From G963664835 sp965220775 (GTDB taxonomy: Bacteria; Chloroflexota; UBA6077; FW602-bin22; JBCLEL01), in NCBI GenBank assembly GCA_965220775.1, contig OZ244845.1, positions 1,178,001 to 1,242,000 of the forward strand: DNA of 64,000 nt. The letters run 5' to 3'. Of the stretch, positions 48,671-57,314 are shown piece by piece; position 1 is the stretch's first letter, and each line of letters starts with the position of its first letter. Both the position numbers and the translations under genes were made by a program. Under the pieces are notes generated by a model. That model had not been told where the DNA came from, did no database searches, and saw only the letters and a program-made list of their open reading frames with translations.

Positions 48671-49822
48671 CTAAAGCGGCTTCGCGAACGCGAACCTTGG
48701 GTCCGCAGCCTTTACCTCGGCCTCCGGCAGTCCCAACTCTTTCCTGACGATATTCGTGCCTTGGACGAGCGCCACCATCTTGTACTGAGAGATCCGTCGA
48801 GACAATCCCTCCCGGCCAAAGCCGCAGTCAGTAGTGATTACCAGCCTTTCGACCGGTATGTATTTCATTGCTTTCCGGATGAGAGCCGCGACCTGCTCCG
48901 GCGACTCGACCGGGGTCCGCAGGTGGCTGATCACGCCGATGCCCACCTTCTTGTCCGAGCGGATCTTTCCTATAGCTTCCAGGTCTTCTCCGTCGCTGCT
49001 GGCGCATTCGAACGTGATTACGTCCGCGTTCATCTCGAACATCGCTTCCAAGGCCGGCTCGTAGGTCAAATTCCCCTTTGTAGTCTGCTGTGCCGGGTTG
49101 CCCCAGCAGGTATGACACCATATTTCCGTGTCTACGCCGTCTACCTGCCGGTTGAACGTTTCCGTCATTAGATCGAGGTCCGCGCTCTCGCTTTGCGACA
49201 AGATATGATGAAGCGGCTCCTCGATCTGGATGATCGGACAGCCGGTGGCGGCTAGCTCTCTGTACTCTTGGTTAAAGATGTCGGCGAAGTCGAAAACTAG
49301 CTCTCTTTCGTCCTCATACGCCTCGTTCACCATCATGTGGGTAACGCTATCGACGGCGATCGCACCGAACTTTAGGGGCTTTGTCGTAAGACGTTGTCCG
49401 ACCTTCCAGACGGCCGCGTATTGTAGCGGGCCCCGAGACACCTTCTCCGTTAGTGTGCGTGGGCGGTACGATTCCATTACTTCCCAAAGTATTTCGCCGG
49501 GTCGCGTAAAGCTGCGCCACGCGTCAATCCCATCGTTGTAGGCCGTGAAACCGCCCAGTCGCTCAAGCGGGTAAAAGAACCAACTCCGACCTCCAACGTC
49601 ATTGTCGAAACGGGCGTCTCCGTCCGTCAGAATGTCGAGCCCGGCCATATTCTGATCGTGAATATACGCACCAACGGCATCGATGTACTGTTCCCGAAAG
49701 GACCTGTCGCTGAATGCGGACTTGAAATCGCGGCCGTGAAGATTCTCCGTGTACCAGGCCGGGCGAGGGATCGATCCCACTAGCGCAGTGGGCAGTAGTT
49801 GATTCTTAGTTGTACCCAGCAA
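48671..49822 (-). CDS. Stand-alone MetE-like (cobalamin-independent methionine synthase C-terminal) protein
   Basis: 383 residues starting at TTG 49822, with GGGAGA eight bases upstream; an ORF extension to 49894 would overlap the phosphoesterase gene. LPTALVGSIPRPAW at the start and the zinc site residues His/Cys in WCHTCWGN, Glu and Cys in ITFECASSDGED and TTDCGFGRE match the catalytic half of MetE. The N-terminal folate-binding half is missing, as in short core-MetE proteins, which take the methyl group from a corrinoid protein or another donor. Activity on methionine or on another thiol is undecided. Confidence 0.87.
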   Translation of the reverse strand: MLGTTKNQLLPTALVGSIPRPAWYTENLHGRDFKSAFSDRSFREQYIDAVGAYIHDQNMAGLDILTDGDARFDNDVGGRSWFFYPLERLGGFTAYNDGIDAWRSFTRPGEILWEVMESYRPRTLTEKVSRGPLQYAAVWKVGQRLTTKPLKFGAIAVDSVTHMMVNEAYEDERELVFDFADIFNQEYRELAATGCPIIQIEEPLHHILSQSESADLDLMTETFNRQVDGVDTEIWCHTCWGNPAQQTTKGNLTYEPALEAMFEMNADVITFECASSDGEDLEAIGKIRSDKKVGIGVISHLRTPVESPEQVAALIRKAMKYIPVERLVITTDCGFGREGLSRRISQYKMVALVQGTNIVRKELGLPEAEVKAADPRFAFAKPL

Positions 49823-49863
49823 GTTTCTGTCTCCCGGATTTAATGTGTTGTTCTGGAGTTTGG

Positions 49864-50736
49864 CTAGCAGCTGTTGGCCGGCCGAATCGCCCAACCGAAT
49901 TCGGAGTCATCTGCTTCGAGAATGATAAACGGCCTATGGGGATAGTAGCTAGTGTTGACGGACCGCATTTCCGTGAGGTCGTCGCGAGTGATTTCAGCGA
50001 CGGAGTACCTATCGGGGTGGATGTGTCCGTATAGGTGGAGCCTGACACCGAACCGGCGCAGTATCGTGCTTATCCGCCGGGTGCCCCAATATGCGCTCAT
50101 GAAGTTCCAGCGGGCATCATCGGTCCTCGGAAAGCTGTCGGGTAAGGTCGCTACGTGGGTCGCCACGATCGGTCTCGCTTCGGCCGGCATCTGGGCCAGA
50201 TCGCGTTCCAACCGACTCAGAAACACCGTGCAAACTTCCGGGTCTGACATACCCCACCGGTCCATCGCGAGCTCGCGAACCAGCTCCTCCTCGTGGCGTT
50301 TCTCCGCGTACTGCTCCCGCGGCCAGTCCGCATAGCCCAGGGTGTAGTCGTACCATGCCCCGGTGCCGCAGATGTAGGCGCCTTCAACAACCAGCGGCTC
50401 GTGATCGAGCGGATGCAGTCCGGCCCGCTTGGCAAGGTCGCAGAAAGTGTCCAGGGCGCCCCAGGTTGTGCTCGACTCCGGAGCGCTCTCCGGTATCAGG
50501 ATGTCGTGGTTGCCAAACAGCACACCGACCGGACACTCGATTTGTGCTAGCCTCGCGAAAATGAGCTTCAGATCATCCGGCCGATGCCAGTCTACAAAGT
50601 CCCCTAAAGCGAGCACAAAACTCGGCCGAACCGCCGCCATCGAGTCGATTAGTTGCTGAAGGGTCTCTACGTCGGGGACCCTACGACCGAAATGCCAGTC
50701 GGAGGTAGCTACAAATCGGAGACTTGGACTACTCAT
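49864..50736 (-). CDS. Calcineurin-like metallophosphoesterase
   Basis: 290 residues. All the metal ligands are present: TSDWHFG (Asp-x-His), VLALGDFVDWH (Asp), FGNHD (Asn-His), VATHVATLP (His) and LYGHIHPD (two His). The family hydrolyses phosphoesters from nucleotides to phospholipids. ATG 50736 is preceded by AAGGAA. It lies upstream of the MetE-like gene on the same strand with a 41-bp spacing, so they may be co-transcribed, but the tasks look unrelated. Confidence 0.92.
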   Translation of the reverse strand: MSSPSLRFVATSDWHFGRRVPDVETLQQLIDSMAAVRPSFVLALGDFVDWHRPDDLKLIFARLAQIECPVGVLFGNHDILIPESAPESSTTWGALDTFCDLAKRAGLHPLDHEPLVVEGAYICGTGAWYDYTLGYADWPREQYAEKRHEEELVRELAMDRWGMSDPEVCTVFLSRLERDLAQMPAEARPIVATHVATLPDSFPRTDDARWNFMSAYWGTRRISTILRRFGVRLHLYGHIHPDRYSVAEITRDDLTEMRSVNTSYYPHRPFIILEADDSEFGWAIRPANSC

Positions 50737-50794
50737 GGGTCACGTTCCTTATCGATACACTCAACTTCGGGCGGAAAGACCGACACAACACGAT

Positions 50795-51541
50795 TCATTT
50801 GTGTCTCATTACACTGCGCGCGAGTGGCAGCACTTCGGTTACGGACCGGATGATAGAGCTTGGCCGGATCGAGGTGCCCAACGGAAGGCCGTGGCCGGAG
50901 GGGTCGACCCATATTGCGGTCAAGCCGAGTTGCTGGGGAGCCGCAACCTCCCACTCGAGATTGTCGCCGACCATCCAGGTATTGGACGGCCGGCATTCCA
51001 GCGCGTTCATCGAAGTCCAATAGACGCGCGGGTCCGGCTTGCCGCATCCGAACTCCCCTTCAATCAGGACGTGATGAAATAACTTCGCCAGTCCGAATCG
51101 ATCGATCTTCGCACGCTGGGCAGGTCCGTTTCCATTCGTGATTAGGCCGAGACGCAACCCGAGTCGATCGAGGCCTATCAAGGTATCGAGCGCTCCGGCA
51201 AAGAGTTGTGCCCCTGCCGAACGCATCTCGCGGTAGCTTTCGGCGGCCGATCTCGCCAACGACGGCAAATCGTGCCCCAGCATCTGGAGCGATTCGTGGA
51301 TGATTCCGTAGGAGGTTTCGAGCGGATTCGTCCTGCCTATCCGATGACGCTCCGGATCTGACCAGAACCACGTCCCCCTCCGCGATATAGTCTCGTAGAG
51401 CTCAACTTGGTTCAAGTCGCCGACCTGCGCTGCCACGTCTGCGCAAACCTTGCGCCAGGCCGGCTCAACGCTTCTTTCATCGTTCAGAATCGTGTCGTCA
51501 AGATCGAATAGAATTGCATCGGGTTTCGATAGTCCGCTCAA
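50795..51541 (-). CDS. HAD-superfamily hydrolase (YjjG-like)
   Basis: 248 residues. Motif I AILFDLDDTILND, motif II LGLITNGNGPAQRAKI, Lys in FGCGKPDPRVY and motif IV MVGDNLEWEV are intact, and a C1 helical cap lies at about 30-100. This arrangement fits the house-cleaning nucleotidase/N-acylneuraminate-9-phosphatase group. The start is TTG at 51541 with a weak TAAGAG upstream. Substrate unknown. It is the first of a minus-strand run with the phosphoesterase. Confidence 0.9.
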   Translation of the reverse strand: MSGLSKPDAILFDLDDTILNDERSVEPAWRKVCADVAAQVGDLNQVELYETISRRGTWFWSDPERHRIGRTNPLETSYGIIHESLQMLGHDLPSLARSAAESYREMRSAGAQLFAGALDTLIGLDRLGLRLGLITNGNGPAQRAKIDRFGLAKLFHHVLIEGEFGCGKPDPRVYWTSMNALECRPSNTWMVGDNLEWEVAAPQQLGLTAIWVDPSGHGLPLGTSIRPSSIIRSVTEVLPLARSVMRHK

Positions 51542-51797
51542 GGTAAATGACTCTTACAATTTGATTTATGGGCCCGGATCAAGTTCACTCCGCGTGCACC
51601 AAGATAATACAATTACACTGCAGCCGGCAATTAAATGGCCCGTGCTCTGGAGTTGGTCAAGAATAGTGAAAGGCGTTCATTTCCGACGGAGAGTCAGAGC
51701 AGAGCAAGCTCACGCTGACACAATTGGGCGAGCAGAACTTGAATGGCTCGGGGATCATGTGGCGCAAATCGGTCCACTCTAGACGGAAATCTTGTTG

Positions 51798-52901
51798 ATG
51801 CAGAAAGATGACATCGTTGACCTTCGTCGCTTGGTCGATCAGATCGATCTAAAGTTGGTTGGTCTCCTCAATCAACGTGCCGAAATTTCAATCAAGATTG
51901 GCGATGCTAAACGCAAGTCCGATCCAGCAGATTTCGAAACAGAAATATTTCAACCCGATCGTGAAGGCCAAGTGCTTACCAACGTTCAGGCGGCAAATCG
52001 GGGCCCCTTGTCGAACGAGGCTCTCCACGCGGTATGGGCTGAGATCCTTTCCTCTTCGCGGAGTCTGCAACAAACGCTGACGATTGGGTATCTCGGACCG
52101 CCGGCTACGTTCACGGAAGAGGCCGCCAAGAAGTGCTTTGGAAGCAGCGCTACATATACGCCTTGTAACACCATCGCCGACGTGTTCTACGAAACACGGA
52201 AGAGAACGCTGACCTACGGCGTCGTGCCGATTGAGAATTCGACCGAGGGCGCTGTTACCCACACGATGGACATGCTCGTCGAGAGCGATTTACAGATCTG
52301 CGGCGAGATCAGGCTGCCTGTCGCACACTACCTGCTTTCCAAGGGAAGGTTACAGGATGTGCAAGAGGTATACTCGCACCAGCAAGCGCTGGCACAGTGC
52401 CGGCGATGGCTGTCGGCCCATCTACCTTCCGCTAAGAGGATCGAGGCCGCCAGCACGGCGTTAGCAGCCCAAATGGCGCAAGCGCCGCACACTGCGGCCA
52501 TCTCCACCCTGACCGCGGCCAATATCTACAATCTCGAAGTTGTCGCTGCGCACATCGAAGATTCCGCACGTAATGTCACTCGGTTTTTGGTTATAGGCAC
52601 CCACCGGGCGAACCAAAGTGGAGCTGACCGCACCGCCCTGGTCTTCTCGGTCCGAGATCGGGTAGGGGCGTTGCGTGATGCCCTGACGGTCTTCGCCTCC
52701 AGCGAAATCAACCTTACTAGGATCGAGTCCCGACCTTCGCGGCGCAAGCTATGGGACTACCTATTCTTTGTCGATTTGGAGGGACATCCAGAAGATGAAC
52801 ATGTTGAGGCGGCCATACACCGACTAGAGAAGGAATGTCCCTTTGTCAATGTTCTCGGTGCTTGGCCCCACGTTTCATTGGAGAGTCGGGGCAGCGAGTG
52901 A
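51798..52901 (+). CDS. pheA: Chorismate mutase/prephenate dehydratase (P-protein)
   Basis: 367 residues: chorismate mutase (about 3-90, LRRLVDQIDLKLVGLLNQRA), prephenate dehydratase (about 95-268, IGYLGPPATFTEEAA, VPIENSTEGAV and the catalytic NVTRFLVIG) and an ACT domain (about 280-360) with GALRD and ESRP, the phenylalanine-binding motifs. The enzyme turns chorismate into phenylpyruvate and is presumably inhibited by phenylalanine. ATG 51798 is preceded by in-frame TTG codons at 51792 and 51795. aroK and aroB follow 2.8 kb further on, so this is an aromatic amino acid region. Confidence 0.95.
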   Translation: MQKDDIVDLRRLVDQIDLKLVGLLNQRAEISIKIGDAKRKSDPADFETEIFQPDREGQVLTNVQAANRGPLSNEALHAVWAEILSSSRSLQQTLTIGYLGPPATFTEEAAKKCFGSSATYTPCNTIADVFYETRKRTLTYGVVPIENSTEGAVTHTMDMLVESDLQICGEIRLPVAHYLLSKGRLQDVQEVYSHQQALAQCRRWLSAHLPSAKRIEAASTALAAQMAQAPHTAAISTLTAANIYNLEVVAAHIEDSARNVTRFLVIGTHRANQSGADRTALVFSVRDRVGALRDALTVFASSEINLTRIESRPSRRKLWDYLFFVDLEGHPEDEHVEAAIHRLEKECPFVNVLGAWPHVSLESRGSE

Positions 52902-53089
52902 TTCTTGCCGTTTCTGGACACGGTGCAGTCGGCATACTAGACGAGGTCTTGTTGTACGGTTTGATTGTGGTAATCATTGTGGTCATCGCGTTGCTATTGC
53001 GGCCCCGTCCCCGGTCGGACGCTGCCGATGATCCCGCGAATGACGGTGAGAACGTTCAATCGCCATTTGAGGGTCCACGGGACGATTGA
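52898..53089 (+). CDS. Small single-pass membrane protein
   Basis: 63 residues from GTG 52898, which overlaps the pheA stop as GTGA, implying translational coupling. A short N-terminus precedes one hydrophobic helix (VLLYGLIVVIIVVIALLL) and an acidic, polar C-terminus (ARG/ASP-rich, ending GPRDD). No family is recognised. An upstream extension of the frame would lie inside pheA. It may be a small membrane anchor or regulator. Confidence 0.55.
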   Translation: MILAVSGHGAVGILDEVLLYGLIVVIIVVIALLLRPRPRSDAADDPANDGENVQSPFEGPRDD

Positions 53090-53134
53090 CAGGGGTCCAA
53101 TCCTGCCCCGGGGCGCCGCTTGACACGTCGGAAT

Positions 53135-53163
53135 TTGACCGACGGACAGGGTAATGCTATAAA
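53135..53163 (+). promoter_or_regulatory. Strong promoter upstream of the glycosyltransferase
   Basis: TTGACC at 53135-53140 and TATAAA at 53158-53163 are exactly 17 bases apart, in the gap after the small membrane protein. Transcription would start near 53170, about 370 bp before the glycosyltransferase start. Confidence 0.65.
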
Positions 53164-53242
53164 ACCTTGAAAGGGCCAAGACGATCCCGCGTTCCCCGAT
53201 TTTCACACTAGTGTGGGAGATCGCCGTCGAAACGCGAACATC

Positions 53243-53260
53243 GTCCGGCCGGACTTTTTT
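53243..53260 (+). terminator. Intrinsic terminator-like element in the leader
   Basis: GTCCGGCCGGAC (53243-53254) folds into a four-base-pair GC stem with a four-base loop and is followed by six T (53255-53260). It lies about 75-90 bases after the promoter at 53135, so it could stop a short leader RNA. Confidence 0.5.
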
Positions 53261-53543
53261 GTACGGCAGGTTGTGCTACACAGGCGCGTGAACAAGAGGT
53301 TGCTGGTCAATCGAGAGGAGCAGCGCGTAAGCAGTACGCAGGAGCCAACTTCGCTCAGGGACGATCACGAGCAGCATGTTGGGGTGGTGCCGTCTCCCAT
53401 TGGGGGCCATGCTCTAGTGAGGTTGAAGACCAGCAGATACGACCCGCGGGGGGTTTTCCGTACAAACGTTGAGCAGTATTGCAACGACGAAACTGATTGA
53501 ACGCTACGAGCGCGGTCTGACTCGCTCTAACGAACTCGCCAAC
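53261..53543. other. Leader of the glycosyltransferase gene
   Basis: No supported gene. A plus-strand frame at 53213-53500 (95 codons) has no recognisable motif and begins at the putative terminator. No known riboswitch pattern is identified, although a long leader with a promoter and terminator would suit attenuation. Confidence 0.4.
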
Positions 53544-54611
53544 ATGCGAATCTTGTTCGCGGTGGGTTCGTGGGGCTTGGGGCACGCTACCCGTGACTTG
53601 CCTCTCATAGAAAGACTATTGAGTGAAGGAAGCAAGGTCACCGTGGTATCGACGGACCGGGCGCTGACCCTGCTCAAGCGTGAGCTTGGAACTCGCTGCG
53701 AGTTCATGGAGTGGCCCGATCTTCCTAAATCGCTCGCCAGCTCTGCGCCTCTGTCATACGCCAAATTCACATTAAGTCTTCCGCTGGCTTACAGGGCAAT
53801 CATCGCAGAGAACTACCAAGTAAGAGGCCTGCTTCGTTACCGAAGGTTCGATCGAATCGTATCTGATAATCGCTACGGCATATACAGCAAGCACGTAGAC
53901 TCGTTCCAGCTCGTGCATGGCCTTCGTTTCATTGCTCCAAAGCGTTATAGATGGCTCGAGATAATGTTCGAGTTTTTGAATTGGCGGTTGTTCGGTCCTG
54001 TCAAGAAATTCCTTGTACCTGACTTTGAAAACAACGGCCTTGCCGGCGACCTCAGCCACGGCATGCGGTTCTTCGATCCGACTCGAGTCGAGTATCTGGG
54101 GATTCTTTCCGGCTTGCGGCGCATGGACGTGCCCAAAGACGTTGACTACTTCATCACTGTCTCCGGCCCCGAACCTCAGCGCACCGTGATGGAACGGCTC
54201 GTCTTGCAGCAGGCCACCGAGCTATCCGGCCGAGTGGTGATTGCTCTTGGCAAACCAGAGAGCTCTGAAGCCCCTGAGCGGAGAGGCAATCTCGAGGTCC
54301 ATCATTTCTTGAACCGGCGGCGACAACAGGAATTGATGAACCGGGCGAAAATGGTAATCTGCCGTTCGGGCTACACAACCTTGATGGAGTTGGCCGAGCT
54401 CGGTAAATTGGCGATGCTAGTTCCCACGCCCGGCCAGACCGAGCAGGAATACCTTGCCCGGTACCATCATTTCGGCGGTCGTTTCTATAGCGTTACTCAA
54501 CAGAACATGAACCTCAAGGCCGACGTTGATCTGGCCACTAGATACCCCGGCTACAATCCTACTCATAACACCGAAGAATCGGTTGCTAGGTTTATCGAGG
54601 CCATCTCCTAA
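53544..54611 (+). CDS. MurG/MGT-type glycosyltransferase
   Basis: 355 residues. I use the ATG at 53544 because MRILFAVGSWGLGHATRDLP is the normal start of GT-B enzymes; the frame can run 25 residues further upstream. The C-terminal half shows MICRSGYTTLMELAELGK and VPTPGQTEQEYLA, the nucleotide-sugar binding site of MurG/macrolide-type transferases. It is likely to transfer a sugar to a lipid or small molecule. Its place between pheA and the threonine aldolase/aroKB genes does not tell the acceptor. Confidence 0.87.
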   Translation: MRILFAVGSWGLGHATRDLPLIERLLSEGSKVTVVSTDRALTLLKRELGTRCEFMEWPDLPKSLASSAPLSYAKFTLSLPLAYRAIIAENYQVRGLLRYRRFDRIVSDNRYGIYSKHVDSFQLVHGLRFIAPKRYRWLEIMFEFLNWRLFGPVKKFLVPDFENNGLAGDLSHGMRFFDPTRVEYLGILSGLRRMDVPKDVDYFITVSGPEPQRTVMERLVLQQATELSGRVVIALGKPESSEAPERRGNLEVHHFLNRRRQQELMNRAKMVICRSGYTTLMELAELGKLAMLVPTPGQTEQEYLARYHHFGGRFYSVTQQNMNLKADVDLATRYPGYNPTHNTEESVARFIEAIS

Positions 54612-54667
54612 GCACCGCTACCACAACGAGAACCTGGCGCGATCGGATCGCGCAATGGAGAAGTTCT

Positions 54668-55708
54668 ATGCCGGCAAGGGTTGTTGATCTACGTAGCGAC
54701 ACCGTCACATTACCCCCACCGGGTATGCGGGATGCCATCTATGATGCCGCTCTAGGTGACGACGTATTCGGTGAGGATCCCAGCGTCAACCAGCTGGAGG
54801 CTATGGCAGCGGAGCGGTTGGGCAAGGAAGCCGCCGTATTGGTGACCAGCGGCACGATGGGCAATCTCATTGGGGTCTTGAGCAATGCTGACCGTGGCGC
54901 TGAGGTGATTGTTGGCGAGTTAGCCCACGTACTATTGTATGAAGTGGCCGGCGTAGCAGCCATTGGTGGCGTCCAACTGCGGCCAGTTCCATCCCCTGAT
55001 GGCAAACCAGATCTCAATGAAGTAGAGGCCACGATTCGCGGAAAGAACGTACACCTCCCTCCTACCTCGGTCGTGTGCGTTGAGAATACGCACAATAGGT
55101 TGGGTGGAGCCGTGGTCGAGCCCGGGTACATGAAAGAACTCAAGTCATTGGCAATGCGTCACGACCTGAAGGTCCACTTGGATGGAGCACGCATATTCAA
55201 TGCTTCGGTTGCGCTCGGAGTAGATGTGCGCACACTCACCGCCGACGCGGACACTGTTACGTTCTGCCTATCGAAGGGCTTGTCTTGCCCCATAGGGTCT
55301 GTCCTATGCGGCACCGTGGAAACAATCGGGCGTGCTCGTAAGATCCGCAAGATGCTGGGCGCCGGCATGCGTCAAGCCGGAATAATTGCCGCGGCCGGCA
55401 TATACGCGTTGGAGAACATGGTCGACCGGCTTGAGGAAGATCACGCGAATGCGCGCCGTTTGGCCGAGGGTCTGGCGCCTCTGCCCGGTCTGAAGATCGA
55501 CTTGGCGAAGGTGCAGTCCGACATCCTGATATTCGAAGTCACCGGCGAGATTACCGCCGAGGAGTTCGCAAGTCGGATGGCTCAAGAAAACGTCAGATTC
55601 AACCCGCTCGGTCCCACCCAAGTGCGCATGGTGACTCACTGCGGTATCGAGCAATCGGACATTGACGCCGCCATTGATGCGGCCCGGCGGGTGTTGACCG
55701 ACGGTTGA
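54668..55708 (+). CDS. ltaE: Low-specificity L-threonine aldolase
   Basis: 346 residues, beta-eliminating lyase family. VDLRSDTVTLPPPGMRDA, GDDVFGEDPSVNQLE, LVTSGTMGNLI, VHLDGARIFNA and the Schiff-base Lys in FCLSKGLSCPIGSVLCG identify threonine aldolase, a cytoplasmic PLP enzyme that splits threonine or allo-threonine into glycine and acetaldehyde. ATG 54668 has GGAG upstream. The stop codon overlaps the aroK start (TGATG), so it forms an operon with aroK and aroB, an unusual but not unique pairing. Confidence 0.95.
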   Translation: MPARVVDLRSDTVTLPPPGMRDAIYDAALGDDVFGEDPSVNQLEAMAAERLGKEAAVLVTSGTMGNLIGVLSNADRGAEVIVGELAHVLLYEVAGVAAIGGVQLRPVPSPDGKPDLNEVEATIRGKNVHLPPTSVVCVENTHNRLGGAVVEPGYMKELKSLAMRHDLKVHLDGARIFNASVALGVDVRTLTADADTVTFCLSKGLSCPIGSVLCGTVETIGRARKIRKMLGAGMRQAGIIAAAGIYALENMVDRLEEDHANARRLAEGLAPLPGLKIDLAKVQSDILIFEVTGEITAEEFASRMAQENVRFNPLGPTQVRMVTHCGIEQSDIDAAIDAARRVLTDG

Positions 55709-56229
55709 TGGTCAGGAACCTTATAATTGTCGGCTTCAGCGGCTCCGGCAAGACATCGGTAGGCCGCATCCTCGCAGATCGATTGGGTTGGCGATTCGTG
55801 GACTCTGACGACGAAATAGTCCATGATCACGGGATGGCGATCGCTCAGATCTTCGCCACGCACGGAGAAGATCGGTTCCGCACACTGGAGCGCGGCATGA
55901 TTGCGAGACTATGCTCAGACTCCAATCAGGTCATAAGCGTGGGAGGCGGCACCATCGTCGATCAATACAACAAACGGATCATGCTGGATGGAAACTACGT
56001 CGTCCGGCTCGTCGCATCTCCCGAGACCATTCTCAGTAGACTCTCCAGTACCAATCTGAGCGAGCGCCCCATGCTAACTTCATCCGATCCCCTCGGTCGG
56101 ATTTCACGCTTATTGGCGGACCGCGAGAAGCACTATAGCGCCGCCCAGCTCCAGGTCGATACCGAGGGCATGACACCTGCCGAAGTCGCCGACAGCGTCC
56201 TGGTTGCGACGAAGGGAATGGTGAGTTGA
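55708..56229 (+). CDS. aroK: Shikimate kinase
   Basis: 173 residues, the normal length. The P-loop is VGFSGSGKTSVGR, the shikimate-binding Asp lies in FVDSDDEIV, and VISVGGGTIVD and SERPML follow. The enzyme phosphorylates shikimate on the chorismate pathway. ATG 55708 shares a base with the ltaE stop and the stop overlaps the aroB TTG, so the three genes are translationally coupled. Confidence 0.96.
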   Translation: MVRNLIIVGFSGSGKTSVGRILADRLGWRFVDSDDEIVHDHGMAIAQIFATHGEDRFRTLERGMIARLCSDSNQVISVGGGTIVDQYNKRIMLDGNYVVRLVASPETILSRLSSTNLSERPMLTSSDPLGRISRLLADREKHYSAAQLQVDTEGMTPAEVADSVLVATKGMVS

Positions 56230-57314
56230 ATAACTACCAAGTGGGCGATCGGGTGATGGATACACTTGGCGGCAAGATGCGGTCCGCCGGCCTGAACGGA
56301 CGCGCATTCCTAGTCAGTGATGAGAATGTCCACGATTCGCATGGCAACGTGGCAATGGAAAGTCTCGTACAGGCGGGGTTCCGGCCGGAGTCTCTGACCC
56401 TGCCGGCTGGCGAACCCACCAAGTCCTTCGAAGTTGCCCAGAAAATATATGAATGGCTGGCGGATCAGCGCGCCGAGCGAAGCGATAATATTGTAGCGCT
56501 TGGCGGCGGCGTAGTTGGTGACGTAGCCGGCTTTGCCGCCGCGACCTATCTGCGCGGGATGGCGCTCGTCCAGGTGCCGACTACGCTGTTGGCAATGGTT
56601 GATAGCGCGATTGGCGGCAAGGTGGCGGTGAATCTGCCGAGGGGCAAGAACCTGGTCGGGGCGTTCCACCAGCCCCGCTTGATTTTTGCCGACGTAAACA
56701 CGCTTCGATCGCTACCTCGACGCGAAATATCCAGCGGGTGGGCCGAGGCCATAAAGTGCGCGATGATCTTCGATCAGGATCTACTTCAGATCCTCAGACA
56801 AGAGTCGCTTGGGCTTCTCGCTCTGAGTAGCGATAGGCTGGTAGAGGTAATCGAGCGTTGCGCTCGCCACAAAATCTCCGTGGTGGAGCAGGACGAGCGA
56901 GAATCCGGCCTACGAATGGTGCTCAACTACGGTCACACGATTGGCCACGCACTGGAAGCGGCCTTGGGCTACGGCGCTCTCTTGCACGGCGAGGCGGTGG
57001 CCATAGGCATGACAGGAGCGGCGGACATAGCGGTCCGAACCAACGCATTGGCTGAACACGTTGTGAAACTACAGCGGGACACGTTGGCGGCATTTCGTTT
57101 GCCGACGCATTTGCCTCTCGAGCTGTGCGGCCGAACGTCCGTAGACAAGGTCATGGCTTCGATCGCGTTCGACAAGAAAGTGCGCGACAAGGCAGTGCGA
57201 TGGATTCTGCTCGATGACATCGGTAGAACGCGCATCGATGCCGGCGTACCCCAGGAGTTGGTCCGCCAGGTCGTGAGCGATCTAGTGTCGCCGCCCGTCG
57301 ACTCAGCCGGCTAG
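56226..57314 (+). CDS. aroB: 3-Dehydroquinate synthase
   Basis: 362 residues. Diagnostic motifs: VALGGGVVGDVAGFAAATYLRG-type NAD site (GGGVVGDVAGF), PTTLLAMVDSAIGGK, NLPRGKNLVGAFHQP, SGWAEAIKCAMI and the metal His pair in NYGHTIGHALE. The enzyme makes 3-dehydroquinate from DAHP. The start is TTG 56226, four bases overlapping aroK. The last 12 bp overlap the end of the convergent DUF362 gene. Confidence 0.97.
   Translation: MNNYQVGDRVMDTLGGKMRSAGLNGRAFLVSDENVHDSHGNVAMESLVQAGFRPESLTLPAGEPTKSFEVAQKIYEWLADQRAERSDNIVALGGGVVGDVAGFAAATYLRGMALVQVPTTLLAMVDSAIGGKVAVNLPRGKNLVGAFHQPRLIFADVNTLRSLPRREISSGWAEAIKCAMIFDQDLLQILRQESLGLLALSSDRLVEVIERCARHKISVVEQDERESGLRMVLNYGHTIGHALEAALGYGALLHGEAVAIGMTGAADIAVRTNALAEHVVKLQRDTLAAFRLPTHLPLELCGRTSVDKVMASIAFDKKVRDKAVRWILLDDIGRTRIDAGVPQELVRQVVSDLVSPPVDSAG

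Noticed and set aside
53213..53500. A 95-codon frame in the glycosyltransferase leader
   Set aside because: It runs over the putative terminator hairpin and matches no family; a leader RNA explains the region better.
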